The notes under the pieces were generated by a model that was not told the origin of the DNA, searched no databases, and saw only the letters and a program-made list of their open reading frames with translations. A stretch of 64,000 bases of DNA from Bacteroidota bacterium. Lineage in GTDB: Bacteria > Bacteroidota > Bacteroidia > Bacteroidales > F082. Location of the stretch: contig JAERTD010000026.1 in assembly GCA_016845175.1 (NCBI GenBank), forward strand, positions 124,001 to 188,000, in the 5' to 3' direction. Shown one piece after another: positions 36,202 through 45,214 of the stretch (its first letter is position 1; every line of letters begins with the position of its first letter). Made by a program: the position numbers and the translations under genes.

Positions 36202-36693
36202 ATGAAAAAGTATCTTTTATTCATGTTCATTCCATTTCTGTTCTCTTGTAGTCCAATGGCTGATCAATCAATCGAAAATATAGCTGTGGTTGAACAATAT
36301 ATTGAAGCAGTTGAAAACCTCGACTATGATGCTATGGAGGCACTACTTGATGATAACTATTTTGGTTATGGGCCGTCCTATGGTGACTCCATTGGAAAAG
36401 CCCAGGCGGTTGAAAGTTGGAAGTATAATGTGTTAAACCTCTACGAAAGTATCGATTACAAACGCTCCAGATCGTTCGCAGTAGTAGTGGATGACGGATA
36501 CAATCAAGGAGAATGGGTTTCGAACTGGGGCGAATTAGTAATCACCTACAAAAGTAAGGAGTCTGTAAGCTTATGGGCCAATACGATTTACCAAATAAAA
36601 AATAGCAAAATTGTTAAAAGCTATACCTTCTACAATGAGGCTGATGCCTTGGAGCAGCTGGGATTTGTATTTGTTCATCTTGATGATTTTTAA
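36202..36693 (+). CDS. SnoaL-like (NTF2-fold) lipoprotein
   Basis: A 163-residue protein with a lipoprotein signal, MKKYLLFMFIPFLFSC, lipid site Cys16. The rest fits the NTF2/SnoaL cone fold: a first helix (VEQYIEAVENLDYDAMEALLDDNYFGYGPS), a central GDSIGKAQAVESW turn and four curved strands ending with SLWANTIYQIKNSKIVKSYTFYNE. These small proteins bind or isomerise small molecules; many have no known role. It lies 33 bp after the sulfatase stop and 18 bp before the glycine-zipper gene, so the three genes form one operon. Confidence 0.7.
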   Translation: MKKYLLFMFIPFLFSCSPMADQSIENIAVVEQYIEAVENLDYDAMEALLDDNYFGYGPSYGDSIGKAQAVESWKYNVLNLYESIDYKRSRSFAVVVDDGYNQGEWVSNWGELVITYKSKESVSLWANTIYQIKNSKIVKSYTFYNEADALEQLGFVFVHLDDF

Positions 36694-36711
36694 AACTTAA
36701 AGCAAATTGAA

Positions 36712-37218
36712 ATGAAAAGATTGTTATTAGTGATTGTACCCTTGCTGCTTTTCTCATTTACCAACGATTTAGTGGCACAGGAGAACACCAAAACCATTGC
36801 GCAAGGGCTTGGACTATTTGTGTTTCCTGCAAATGATCAGGAAAAGGATCAGCAGGAATTAGACGAATATAAATGCTATAAATGGGCTAAGGAGCAAACC
36901 GGCATAGATCCCATTAATCCACCTGAAGTGAAAGCAGCGGAAGTTGATCGCTCAGCTGATGGAACGGCAATTAGAGGTTCTGCGAGGGGAGCTGCTGCTG
37001 GAGCAGCCATTGGAGCCATTGCAGGCGATGCCGGAAAAGGAGCCGCCATCGGTGCAGTAGCTGGAGGTATAAGGGGAAGACGAGCAAAGGTTGTTGGCGA
37101 TGAAATGGAACAACAACATAATAACCAGGCAGCTGCTCAAGCAGAAAAAGAAATGATGGCAAACTTTAATAAGGCTTTTTCCGCTTGTATGGAAGGTAAA
37201 GGTTATACCGTGAAATAG
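36712..37218 (+). CDS. Exported glycine-zipper protein, 168 aa
   Basis: A signal peptide (MKRLLLVIVPLLLFSFTNDLVAQ) precedes a Cys-containing helix (ELDEYKCYKWAKEQTG) and a glycine zipper at about 85-115 with repeated G-x3-G (ARGAAAGAAIGAIAGD, KGAAIGAVAGGIRGRR). The C-terminal helix ends with SACMEGKGYTVK and holds a second Cys that could pair with Cys55 or so. The order Cys-helix, glycine zipper, C-x-E-G-(K)GY is typical of small YMGG-type proteins that insert into or span the envelope. Precise function is unknown. A hairpin terminator follows 35 bp later. Confidence 0.7.
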   Translation: MKRLLLVIVPLLLFSFTNDLVAQENTKTIAQGLGLFVFPANDQEKDQQELDEYKCYKWAKEQTGIDPINPPEVKAAEVDRSADGTAIRGSARGAAAGAAIGAIAGDAGKGAAIGAVAGGIRGRRAKVVGDEMEQQHNNQAAAQAEKEMMANFNKAFSACMEGKGYTVK

Positions 37219-37253
37219 TATACGGACTTTTATTAAAATCAATGGCTTACAGT

Positions 37254-37287
37254 CCCTTTGCAGTTTGTTATGCGCAACAGCAAAGGG
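37254..37287 (+). terminator. Hairpin terminator after the sulfatase operon
   Basis: CCCTTTGC (37254-37261) pairs with GCAAAGGG (37280-37287); an inner TGTT/AACA pairing shortens the loop. It is followed by ATTGGTTTTATAT, a weak T-rich tail. Confidence 0.6.
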
Positions 37288-37302
37288 ATTGGTTTTATAT
37301 AT

Positions 37303-37310
37303 TATTTTTG
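37303..37310 (+). promoter_or_regulatory. -7 promoter element before the two outer-membrane genes
   Basis: TATTTTTG matches TAnnTTTG, 38 bp before the ATG at 37349 and right after the upstream terminator. A suitably placed -33 motif is not clear. Confidence 0.45.
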
Positions 37311-37348
37311 TATAACAAATTACCCTTACATTAATTTAAGTGCTGTAT

Positions 37349-38092
37349 ATGAAAAAATACATATTCTTAGTCCTTTTTGTATTTGGGAGCATGGCTTCCC
37401 AGTCACAAATTTTGATAACACTGTTGTTAGGTGATAAATTGAATTCAGAAAGTCTTGAATTTGGCCTCGATGGTGGTGTGAACTGGACACATATTTCTGG
37501 CCTGGAAACCAAGTCATTTGCCAGAAAATGGAATCTGGGATTCTATTTCAATATCCAAATGAAAAACCAGTGGTTTTTGCACACAGGCGTTTTGGTTAAG
37601 TCAAATTTCGGCGTAGACCATCTTACGGATAACGATATGAATACGCTTGGCGAACAAATCTATGAAACCTTGGATGGCGACCGCTGGGAGGGTGATTACA
37701 GCCATAGAATGAACACTTTCCAAGTGCCTGCCATGATCAAATACAAATTTAAAAACCATATGTATGTGGCCTTGGGCCCACAATTCAATCTGAGCTATAA
37801 GAGCTGGAACCAGTTTGATTCCGATGTGGAAGGAAGTGATGCCACATTGAAATCCTATAACCGTGAAAAAATAAATCGCTTCGATGTCGGAATAGCCGCA
37901 GGACTTGGGTATACATTGTTTAAGGGTACTGGATGGACTTTTGGGGCTAAATACTACTATGGCTTCCTGGATGTATTCAAAGATGTTTCTGGCACCAAGA
38001 ATAGTTCTATCTATGCTGTAATAAATATTCCTGTGGGTGCAGGTAAGGCCAAAAAGAAAAGGGAAGAATCGAAGCTGGAGGAGCAAAATTAG
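37349..38092 (+). CDS. PorT-like outer-membrane beta-barrel protein
   Basis: A 247-residue exported protein starting MKKYIFLVLFVFGSMASQSQ; the GTG three codons upstream is a weaker start. The mature part is a series of amphipathic strands (FGLDGGVNWTHISGLE, KWNLGFYFNIQMKNQWFLHTGVLVKS, MYVALGPQFNLSYKSWN, AAGLGYTLFKGTGWTFGAKYYYG), the usual form of the PorT/outer membrane beta-barrel family. The last 15 residues are highly charged and extend beyond the final strand, which is unusual for a barrel and may sit in the periplasm. It is followed by another outer-membrane-type gene 44 bp later. Confidence 0.65.
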   Translation: MKKYIFLVLFVFGSMASQSQILITLLLGDKLNSESLEFGLDGGVNWTHISGLETKSFARKWNLGFYFNIQMKNQWFLHTGVLVKSNFGVDHLTDNDMNTLGEQIYETLDGDRWEGDYSHRMNTFQVPAMIKYKFKNHMYVALGPQFNLSYKSWNQFDSDVEGSDATLKSYNREKINRFDVGIAAGLGYTLFKGTGWTFGAKYYYGFLDVFKDVSGTKNSSIYAVINIPVGAGKAKKKREESKLEEQN

Positions 38093-38136
38093 TCTCCTCA
38101 AGTTTTAAAGTGATACTACAACTAATAATTATAAAC

Positions 38137-39198
38137 ATGAGAATAAATACAATGAAACAACTGGGAGTATTGATGCTTGCCTTGTTAATCCTTTCAGGCT
38201 TGCATACTCAGGCACAATATGCAACCAAAAAAGTCAGGTCAAAGCACCAGCAGTATACTGATAGTCTGAAAAATGTAGAATATAATTATGTCTTGCCCAT
38301 ATTAGGTCAGGGTGCCTACAAAAGAGGTTTTGATATTCCTTATCCCATGGGGGTAATGTTGAATGGAATTTGGATGGACCAAGGCATTGATATCTCCAAT
38401 ATGAAATTGGGTTTGTTGACTGACAACAAAGATATACCATTGACTGATGTGGATGAGTTTATTGGTTTCGGTGACAACCGAAACACTACTTATGGAGTGA
38501 ATGTAAGGCCTGATTTATGGATATTCCCATTTCTCAATGTGTATGGTCTGTTTGGCTATGGGACATCCATAACAGAGGTAAATCTGGTTGCTCCTGTTGA
38601 GCTGAAATCCATTGTTGAGCAGAATGTAAGTACAGCAGGTGTGGGTGTGATGGGAGCATTTGGCATTGGGCCTGTATGGCTTTCTGTGGATGCTAACTGG
38701 ACCTGGAACAAGCCGGAATTGCTGGATGACCCGGTATTGGTAAGGGTACTAGGTTTGCGATTGGGTAAGACATGGACTTTTAAGAGTCGGCCAGATCGCA
38801 ATATTGCCGTTTGGGTAGGCGCCATGCGTTTGCATATGAAAAGCGAAACTGTTGGTGCGGTCACTATGAAGGACGCCTTACCTTCAGAAACCTGGGAAAG
38901 ATTGGATGAAATTGTAAATAACTATGACCAATGGTATGATGGTTTGCATGATCGAGTGAAAGAAAGAGTTGATGAAACAGCCCTGCCAGATATTGTAGAT
39001 AGTATGAGAGACGCTGATGGAAGTTCAACGATTCGTTACGGCATGGATAAACAAACGGTTGATAAATGGAATGGTGTAATCGGAATGCAGTACCAGCATA
39101 ACAAACACTGGATGTTACGTACTGAGGCCGGTGTTATCGGAGATAGAAAATCCTTTATGCTGTCACTGAACTACAGATTCCTCGGGTTTAAGAAGTAG
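38137..39198 (+). CDS. Hypothetical outer-membrane protein, 353 aa
   Basis: I start it at the ATG at 38137; the GTG at 38110 puts nine hydrophobic residues in front, and a further ATG at 38152 gives MKQLGVLMLALLILSG, so the signal peptide is clear in any case (cleavage near AQ). The mature protein has strands rich in G and aromatic residues (NVYGLFGYGTSITEVNLV, GVGVMGAFGIGPVWLSVDANWTW, LRTEAGVIGDRKSFMLSLNYRF) and ends in Phe-Leu-Gly-Phe-Lys-Lys, so an outer-membrane barrel is likely. A helical insertion at about 250-300 (DEIVNNYDQWYDGLHDRVKERVDE) could be a periplasmic plug. Family not recognised. Confidence 0.6.
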   Translation: MRINTMKQLGVLMLALLILSGLHTQAQYATKKVRSKHQQYTDSLKNVEYNYVLPILGQGAYKRGFDIPYPMGVMLNGIWMDQGIDISNMKLGLLTDNKDIPLTDVDEFIGFGDNRNTTYGVNVRPDLWIFPFLNVYGLFGYGTSITEVNLVAPVELKSIVEQNVSTAGVGVMGAFGIGPVWLSVDANWTWNKPELLDDPVLVRVLGLRLGKTWTFKSRPDRNIAVWVGAMRLHMKSETVGAVTMKDALPSETWERLDEIVNNYDQWYDGLHDRVKERVDETALPDIVDSMRDADGSSTIRYGMDKQTVDKWNGVIGMQYQHNKHWMLRTEAGVIGDRKSFMLSLNYRFLGFKK

Positions 39199-39267
39199 GC
39201 AAAATAAATTTAATTCCACGCGAAGTTTTAATGACCGCTTGAATACTGATTGAATAGTGCAAAGGCG

Positions 39268-39307
39268 AAAAAAAAAGGAATAGTTCAAAGAACTATTCCT
39301 TTTTTTT
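39268..39307. terminator. Bidirectional rho-independent terminator
   Basis: A perfect stem: A-run plus GGAATAGTT (to 39285), CAAAG loop, AACTATTCC plus T-run (39291-39307). The A-run (9) and T-run (8) on either side make it work in both directions, between the convergent genes ending at 39198 and 39324. Confidence 0.85.
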
Positions 39308-39323
39308 ATAGTTGAATGTTGTT

Positions 39324-40475
39324 TTATTTTTCTACTTCTGGTGTACTCCAGAAAAGGCTGGATATATTAAATGGCTGAGTACTGCTCTTACCAGTTCTGG
39401 AGGCGATCCCATTCCCATCATAATACACACGACCGGTGTTATTTGGAATAAATACATTGTCCGGGTCACCTTGGTTGTCCAGCATATAGTTCGCTTGCTT
39501 GTAATCAACAATGCCACTTGGTGTGATCACACCACTAACCATCACCATTCCTTTGGCAATTGCTGTTGAGGCCGCATGTTTTACATCTACCATGATAACT
39601 ACTGTAAACCTGTCTTCTTCACCACATATAAATCCACCAAGGCCATAATGGTTAACTGCACCACCATGAGCATCCCACTGTACAGAACCATTATCCTGAT
39701 CCTGGTTCGAAAACGTGAAAAACAAATCGGGATACATGGAACCCGGCAGTTCTCCTGGTACGGTAGTGGATTCAACCATATGAGGTTTGGTAACATAGGA
39801 GCCCTGAACATCAGGAGGAGTACAGCCCGTGTTGATCACCATACCTTGTCCTTGCAATATCTGCAGAACTTCTTCAGACACGATGGCATTAATATCTGAT
39901 GACAATCCATTGGGGTCCTGATTGCCGCAAGCTCCATAAACCATGCGCTCATAAGTGATGATCGTTGTGCTATTGCAGTCTTCGTAGGCCCCTGATTGTT
40001 TGCTGGCATATACCACCTCACTTTCATTTAAAACAGTGAATGTGAATACCACCGATGGGTGAGCGGCAAGTATAATGCCATCCTTAGTACTTTCATCACT
40101 CCAATACCATCCACCTGCTTCGGTGATCGTACCATATTGTTTGACATAGATCACACCATCAGTACCAAAGGCCAGTTTGGTGTCACTGGTATAACCCAGC
40201 TGAGCTAATAAGTCGAGCTCATCATTACTTCCACATCCTGAAATCAGTGCTTTGGATTCAGCAAAGGACCAATACTTTCGGTTATCATCAACTGACTTAA
40301 GTCCAACAGCTGATCCTGTTAATGCAGCTTCACGCTGCTCAATAGGCACTATATCGCCGGAAGGTACCCCTGGGAACTGGTCACCTGGTGAAGGTTCATC
40401 AAGATCTTTGGTACATGAGGCGATAAAGAGTGTAATTGATAATAGGGTGGTAATGAATAGAAAATTCTTTTTCAT
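39324..40475 (-). CDS. Hypothetical lipoprotein, 383 aa
   Basis: A lipoprotein signal, MKKNFLFITTLLSITLFIASC, has its lipid site at Cys21, followed by a Pro/Asp-rich stretch. The mature part is all-beta in character with seven or more Cys residues (SGCGSND, YEDCNST, GACGNQD, NTGCTPP, FICGEED), which could form disulfides at the cell surface. No family was recognised and there is no Por tail. It is likely a surface lipoprotein because the residues after Cys21 (TKDLDEP) are acidic, similar to lipoprotein export signals of Bacteroidota. It is transcribed from its own promoter at about 40588-40595. Confidence 0.6.
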   Translation of the reverse strand: MKKNFLFITTLLSITLFIASCTKDLDEPSPGDQFPGVPSGDIVPIEQREAALTGSAVGLKSVDDNRKYWSFAESKALISGCGSNDELDLLAQLGYTSDTKLAFGTDGVIYVKQYGTITEAGGWYWSDESTKDGIILAAHPSVVFTFTVLNESEVVYASKQSGAYEDCNSTTIITYERMVYGACGNQDPNGLSSDINAIVSEEVLQILQGQGMVINTGCTPPDVQGSYVTKPHMVESTTVPGELPGSMYPDLFFTFSNQDQDNGSVQWDAHGGAVNHYGLGGFICGEEDRFTVVIMVDVKHAASTAIAKGMVMVSGVITPSGIVDYKQANYMLDNQGDPDNVFIPNNTGRVYYDGNGIASRTGKSSTQPFNISSLFWSTPEVEK

Positions 40476-40587
40476 AGGTTTCGATTTGAGTTATTATTAG
40501 GGTTTTCAATCTCGCCCAGTGAGTGGTAACTCGGATGGCGAGCAGTGTCAACACAGCAATAAATGTTGTGCTGGTTTATTTCGGCTG

Positions 40588-40595
40588 CAAACCTA
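40588..40595 (-). promoter_or_regulatory. -7 promoter element in the 428-bp gap upstream of the lipoprotein gene
   Basis: Plus strand CAAACCTA gives TAGGTTTG on the minus strand, 112 bp upstream of the ATG at 40475. The leader holds a possible CTCGCC/GGCGAG stem near 40512-40542. In the rest of the gap (40596-40903) I see no gene, hairpin or repeat. Confidence 0.45.
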
Positions 40596-40903
40596 ATAAA
40601 AAGAAAGTTATTTAGAAAATGTCTAAATAATGATATTTATCACAACATAAATACCTTAAGGAGAGTTCTGGATCGAGCTTGTATCCAATAACTAAAGCCA
40701 GAAGCGAATCAAAGTTAATGGCTTCATAAGTGCGTATTTCTAAGTAGCTTAGTTATTTCTGAGTTGGATTTATAAAAGCAATTAATCCGTTGCCAGCGAA
40801 TAGGAGTACCTTGCTATTGATCGGTGAATCTAATACCGTCAGATATTTTTATTTTCAGAGCTTTCAGGGTCGGAACATTTGAAGCATATCTGTTTTATTG
40901 TGA

Positions 40904-42649
40904 TTAATAGTCAACCAGCAGAATACCTGAATAGACCCCTTTAGAACCTCTCACACGAATGACATATTGACCTTGGTTCATATCCTGGGAAGATAGTCGG
41001 TATGAGTGTGCGCCAATGTGTTCAACAAGCTTTCTTCTGCCTTGCGAATCAAAGATCTCAACTGAAGTAATTTCTTCATTGTTTTTTAGAGATATTTCGG
41101 TCTCAGAAACTAGAGGATTTGGTTTAATCAACACATTTGAACTTCTATCACCACACGTATCATCGATACCTACGATGGTAGCCCCTTTTAATCTTATCTG
41201 ATTTCCTATTCGAGAGGTGTCAGTGCTGTGAAAAATGGATAATACACTCTCATAATTACTAGTAAATAAAGGCCGAAAACTTACCACAAACTCTGAATTG
41301 CTGTTGGCAGGTATGACTACCGGCAAATCGGTAATTAGTTTGAACACGTGATTCCCAATATGGTGGCCATTTATGGCAACCGGATAGGGTTGGTTGTTTA
41401 TGATATTCAGGCTAATTACAGAACTATCTCCCAATTCCGTGTTCTCAAAATGTAGTTCATCTTCTTCACAGGAAAAGAGTGAAGTCTCCCAATCGTGCTT
41501 ACTTACGCGATAGCTGGAAAAAATGGAATCTACAGTATACACTTCAAAAACAACATCCTGGTCTTCGTTAAACTCAGTAAAGATGCATGGGTCCTTCGAC
41601 CAATTGATCACAGAATTTCCGTTGTCAAGTCTTTGCATGCCACCCATGGAAGGCGAGAAGATGTCAGGGTCATGCCTGAATGCTTTTAGTTTTGATGATG
41701 TCATTTCTTCCTCATCGAGTTCAAATTCCAAGCCTCTTGAATAAGGTGGATCATGAAAGTTACCATTGTCAAATAAAACATAGGTGTCGTTGGAACTGAT
41801 GTGATCAATGGTATGTTGCCCATAGAAAGGATCTTCTCCTTGCAAGGAAGAAAATTGATTATGATGACCGCCCCACCTCCAGATGATGTCCCCGTTGTTT
41901 TTATCAATCTTGGTAATTTCATTTAAGTATCGTGATGATAACAAGATATTCCACTCCTTATCGAATGAAATAGAATTGGCATGTACGTAATCGATGATAT
42001 AGCCCTGTAGGTCAACAAAATTCGTATCACAATCAGTAATCTCGAAATGATCCCAACTATTCCATTCAAATAATACATTGTTCGAATCATCCATATGTTG
42101 AATTACGCATCCAATGACACTCGCATTGGTTTGGCCTCCATTTACAATTATACTCATGTCTATCTCCCTTATATCAAAGGCCAGTAACCAATAACTGTTG
42201 TCGCTCATTATTATCAGCTCATGTGGGTCTATGATATAACCGTTTTGGGAATTGAGTTCATTTACCAATGAAAAAGTGCCATTCAAGACTTTAAAGTTAG
42301 CGGTGCCTGCTGCAGAATTACCTCCAAAATAAGATAGATTCCCATTCTCTTGTAAAGTGAAGCCTTGTGCCCAACTGTTGAGAGGAAGTTTTTGAAAACA
42401 GATGGGAAACCCAAGGGTGTCAATAATAATAATGTATTTACTTGTGGTATTTCCAAGGTATGCACCAGACAGAAAATAATAACCAGGGTCAGGCTTTTCA
42501 CTCACAGTGACTTCAAACTCCGGGAAATTCTCAGGAAGTTCATTGTATACCTGACATATAGCAGTCCCCATGAAGGATATCAAATAGGAAATCATGATAG
42601 TCTTCAGCACCTTTTGGTAGTTGTTGGTATTGAACATGTGTTGAAACAT
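40904..42649 (-). CDS. Secreted arylsulfotransferase (ASST)-like protein with type IX sorting tail
   Basis: A 581-residue paralogue of the protein at 9455-11602. The N-terminus has three possible Met starts (42649, 42637, 42595); the last gives MISYLISFMGTAICQ, a compact signal peptide. The ASST core has DYVHANSISFDKEWNILLSSRYLNEITKIDKNNGDIIWRWGGHH and FDNGNFHDPPYSRGLEFELDEE, close to the first paralogue (DIIWRFG, LYDNGNFRDPQFSRALEYEID). A middle Ig-like domain (about 400-500) and a Por-type sorting domain (IKPNPLVSETEISL to GQYVIRVRGSKG) complete it. The N-terminal Ig-like domain of the first copy is missing here. Surface exposure through type IX secretion is likely. Confidence 0.7.
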   Translation of the reverse strand: MFQHMFNTNNYQKVLKTIMISYLISFMGTAICQVYNELPENFPEFEVTVSEKPDPGYYFLSGAYLGNTTSKYIIIIDTLGFPICFQKLPLNSWAQGFTLQENGNLSYFGGNSAAGTANFKVLNGTFSLVNELNSQNGYIIDPHELIIMSDNSYWLLAFDIREIDMSIIVNGGQTNASVIGCVIQHMDDSNNVLFEWNSWDHFEITDCDTNFVDLQGYIIDYVHANSISFDKEWNILLSSRYLNEITKIDKNNGDIIWRWGGHHNQFSSLQGEDPFYGQHTIDHISSNDTYVLFDNGNFHDPPYSRGLEFELDEEEMTSSKLKAFRHDPDIFSPSMGGMQRLDNGNSVINWSKDPCIFTEFNEDQDVVFEVYTVDSIFSSYRVSKHDWETSLFSCEEDELHFENTELGDSSVISLNIINNQPYPVAINGHHIGNHVFKLITDLPVVIPANSNSEFVVSFRPLFTSNYESVLSIFHSTDTSRIGNQIRLKGATIVGIDDTCGDRSSNVLIKPNPLVSETEISLKNNEEITSVEIFDSQGRRKLVEHIGAHSYRLSSQDMNQGQYVIRVRGSKGVYSGILLVDY

Positions 42650-42773
42650 GGTTCAGTTTTTTGTTTTTATTAAAAGCTATTTAGCTTTATTCATTATATA
42701 GGATAATCAATGCCCATAGCTTCAAAAGTGCACGTTTTCAATAATGAATTGATACCTGAGAGGCTTTAAACAA

Positions 42774-44096
42774 TCAATCCTTAACACAGCGAAGAGCAGT
42801 ACCATGCCATTTAGGAGCTGAGGAAGTACCGGCATTGTCATTTTGACGAGTGATGGAGCCAAAGTAGTAAGACCAGTCTTCATTTGTTTCTCTTTCAGTA
42901 GTTGTCCAGAAAGCTGTGGCTTTTCTTAAGTTCCAGCTATAGTTGGCCCCTATACCGCCGGATCCAAGGGCTGTAAACCCACTTTCATTGGTGGCTCCCA
43001 CATTTGGGGCATCCCAATGGTCTGATCCTTCCTCTTTTAGTTTTCCTCCAGCAACACCACTGCCGCCCAAATATTCTGTTAGAAGTTCTACTTCACTTTT
43101 GGAAGGCACATGCCATCCTGCCGGGCAGATATTTTTATTTCCATTGCTTGCCGGATCAGTCACATACCAATTATATAGGGCACCATATACTGATCCGATT
43201 TCGTCATAATTATCATCATACCAAGTATAAGCAGGGGTGGTCATATGCTGCCAACCCTGACCGTTTTCTTCATGCGGTATGCTTGTGCCATCATTATATT
43301 TGGTAGTTATTAAATTTTCTTTTAACCATACCTGTGTGCCAATGGTAACTGTGTTATAGGTATTTCCATCACCATCGGTAACAGTACTACTGCCTGCCAG
43401 TGTTTGGAATTGCAATGCATTTCCATAGCCTGTTCCTGCGGCATTGGTTGCATAAGCCCTTACATAATAAGATTGTTCGGTTGATAATCCTGTTAAATTG
43501 CTTTGAAAGCTGCCAATTCCAGTGCCGTCAATGGTTTTGCTATCATTGATAGTAGGGGAGGGAGAGGTACTCCAACAAACACCTCTTGAAGTAACGGTTG
43601 AGCCATTATCTGAGGTGATTTCACCTCCTGATATCGCAGAGTTTGTTGTAATACTTGTTACAATGGTCGTTGTTACCGATGGTACCTGAGCCTGATTTCC
43701 TAATGTGGTAAATTGTATTGAGCTTCCATATCCATTTCCTGAGGCATTGGTCGCATAGGCTCTTACATAGTAGACCTGTCCTGGGACCAGTCCAGTTATA
43801 TTGCTTTCAAAGGGCCCGATACCTAACCCATCTATTGTTTTATTTCCTGAAACATCAGGATTAGAGTCAGTTCCCCAGCAAACACCTCGTGCAGTGACGG
43901 GAGAATCATAATTTTCTGTGATATTGCCTCCGGATGTCGCGGAACTCTCAGTAATATTAAAGACTGCTGTTGTTGTTACTGCAGGAACCTGGTCAGGTAC
44001 AATATCATCACCATCGTCGTCGCAACTGACGGCCACTAATGCGATAATAGCAAATGTTATACCAGCAAGGTATTGGTAATAGGTTTTTGATCTCAT
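42774..44096 (-). CDS. Lipoprotein with two tandem Ig/FN3-like repeats and a FISUMP domain
   Basis: A 440-residue lipoprotein (MRSKTYYQYLAGITFAIIALVAVSC, lipid site Cys25, then an acidic DDDGDD stretch typical of surface export). Residues about 38-132 and 135-228 are two close copies of an FN3-like repeat with the phrases SATSGGNIT / SAISGGEIT, SRGVCW and YYVRAYATNA. From about 235 to the end is a Fibrobacter succinogenes major paralogous (FISUMP) domain: DGDGNTYNTVTIGTQVWLKENLITTKYNDG, GALYNWY, CPAGWHVPSKSEVELL and the final ALRCVKD. These domains are found in large families of surface proteins thought to bind substrates or surfaces; none has a proven role that I can cite. Confidence 0.85.
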   Translation of the reverse strand: MRSKTYYQYLAGITFAIIALVAVSCDDDGDDIVPDQVPAVTTTAVFNITESSATSGGNITENYDSPVTARGVCWGTDSNPDVSGNKTIDGLGIGPFESNITGLVPGQVYYVRAYATNASGNGYGSSIQFTTLGNQAQVPSVTTTIVTSITTNSAISGGEITSDNGSTVTSRGVCWSTSPSPTINDSKTIDGTGIGSFQSNLTGLSTEQSYYVRAYATNAAGTGYGNALQFQTLAGSSTVTDGDGNTYNTVTIGTQVWLKENLITTKYNDGTSIPHEENGQGWQHMTTPAYTWYDDNYDEIGSVYGALYNWYVTDPASNGNKNICPAGWHVPSKSEVELLTEYLGGSGVAGGKLKEEGSDHWDAPNVGATNESGFTALGSGGIGANYSWNLRKATAFWTTTERETNEDWSYYFGSITRQNDNAGTSSAPKWHGTALRCVKD

Positions 44097-44249
44097 AAGG
44101 TTGGTTTTTTGGGTAGGTACCTAAAAGTAAGCCTTTTATCAATACGAATTATAGTTTTCTTAGTAAAAGATGAAAACTTGGAGAGATAATTATTGAAATT
44201 GTAATTAAAACTACTAGATCGTATGATAAAGCTTCGATATAGGATATTG

Positions 44250-45060
44250 TAATGTCATTCTGAACGAAGTGAAGCCTATCACCGGCAGGCAGGAACCTCA
44301 TGAATTGTTGCTAATTAACAGGGCTCTACATTCAAAATTCAACATTCCAAGATTAGCTCGCTTCGCTCCATGATGTTTTTTTGTTCGACTCCTTATGAAA
44401 ACTGGTGTTTTCAAAAACGATTTTCCCTGAATATTGTCTTTCTGAACGCAGTGAAGAATCTCATCAGTTGTCATTTATTAACTAAGACTCTACATTCTAC
44501 ATTCTACATTCTGCATTCCCAAGATTAGCTCGCTTCGCTCGCTGATCTTAGGTGGGGTGGGTCCAATCAAAAATCCATCGTTTCGTATGATGTGTTTTTT
44601 TTGTCACCAAAGGAAAACTGCTGTTCAAATGACTGTTAAGCTTATATTTTGTCATTCTGAACGCAGAGAAGAATCTCATTAATTGTTAAATAGCATAAAG
44701 GAGTCAACATTCAAAATTCTTCACTCTACATTCATCAGATTAGCTCGCTTCGCTCGCTGATCTTAGGTGGGGTGGTCCAATCAAAAATCCTTCGCTACGC
44801 TTTGTGGATTTTTTTGTTTGTCGCCTTATGAAAACTGGTGTTTTCAAAAACGATTTTCCCTGATTATTGTCTTTCTGAACGGAGTGAAGAATTTCATCAG
44901 TTGTCATTTATTAACTAAAACTCTACATTCTACATTCTGCATTCCCAAGATTAGCTCGCTTCGCTCGCTGATCTTAGGTGGGGGTGGATTCAATCAAAAA
45001 TCCTTCGCTACGCTTTGTGGATTTTTTTGTTTGTCGCCTTATGAAAACTGGTGTTTTCAA
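44250..45060. repeat. Degenerate tandem repeat, about 210-bp units, upstream-flanking tRNA-Pro
   Basis: Units begin near 44250 (shortened), 44373, 44590 and 44808, and a partial one at about 45023. Shared blocks in order are CTTATGAAAACTGGTGTTTTC, CATTCTGAACGCAGTGAAGA, CTACATTCTACATTCTGCAT, AGATTAGCTCGCTTCGCTC, GATCTTAGGTGGGG and ATCAAAAATCC-hairpin-GGATTTTTTTG. The first unit also carries ACCGGCAGGCAGG, a widespread Bacteroidota intergenic repeat. The last block resembles the tRNA-Pro terminator at 45073-45101. Open frames across this area (44767-45199) are repeat translations. The stretch 44097-44249 holds nothing I can name. Confidence 0.75.
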
Positions 45061-45072
45061 ACGTCCTCAAAC

Positions 45073-45101
45073 AAAAAAATCCCTGCACTTTGTGCAAGGA
45101 T
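45073..45101 (-). terminator. Terminator of the tRNA-Pro gene
   Basis: ATCCCTGCAC (45079-45088) pairs with GTGCAAGGAT (45092-45101), one G-T pair and a 3-nt loop. In the minus direction it is followed by a T-run (A-run at 45073-45079). Related hairpins with a different, still paired, centre recur in the adjacent repeats. Confidence 0.75.
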
Positions 45102-45110
45102 TTTTGATTG

Positions 45111-45185
45111 TCGGGGTAGCAAGATTCGAACTTGCGATCTCCTGCTCCCAAAGCAGGCGCCTTAACCGGACTGGGCCATACCCCG
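45111..45185 (-). tRNA. tRNA-Pro (UGG)
   Basis: The minus strand folds as a 75-nt cloverleaf: acceptor CGGGGTA with TACCCCG, anticodon stem CCTGC/GCAGG and loop TTTGGGA with anticodon TGG, T-arm loop TTCGAAT, discriminator A. CCA is not encoded. A -7 element (TATATTTG) lies at 45207-45214 and a terminator follows the gene. Confidence 0.95.
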
Positions 45186-45206
45186 AATCGCTATCGTAAG
45201 CGGCGG

Positions 45207-45214
45207 CAAATATA
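45207..45214 (-). promoter_or_regulatory. -7 promoter element of tRNA-Pro
   Basis: Plus strand CAAATATA gives TATATTTG on the minus strand, 21 bp upstream of the mature 5' end at 45185. The 343-bp gap 45186-45528 also holds the FNR-type box and the promoter of the next gene; 45300-45420 shows nothing else. Confidence 0.5.

Noticed and set aside
44767..45199. Open frames next to tRNA-Pro (132 and 73 codons)
   Set aside because: They run through intergenic repeats and into the tRNA gene; the peptide repeats itself with the DNA and has no family features.
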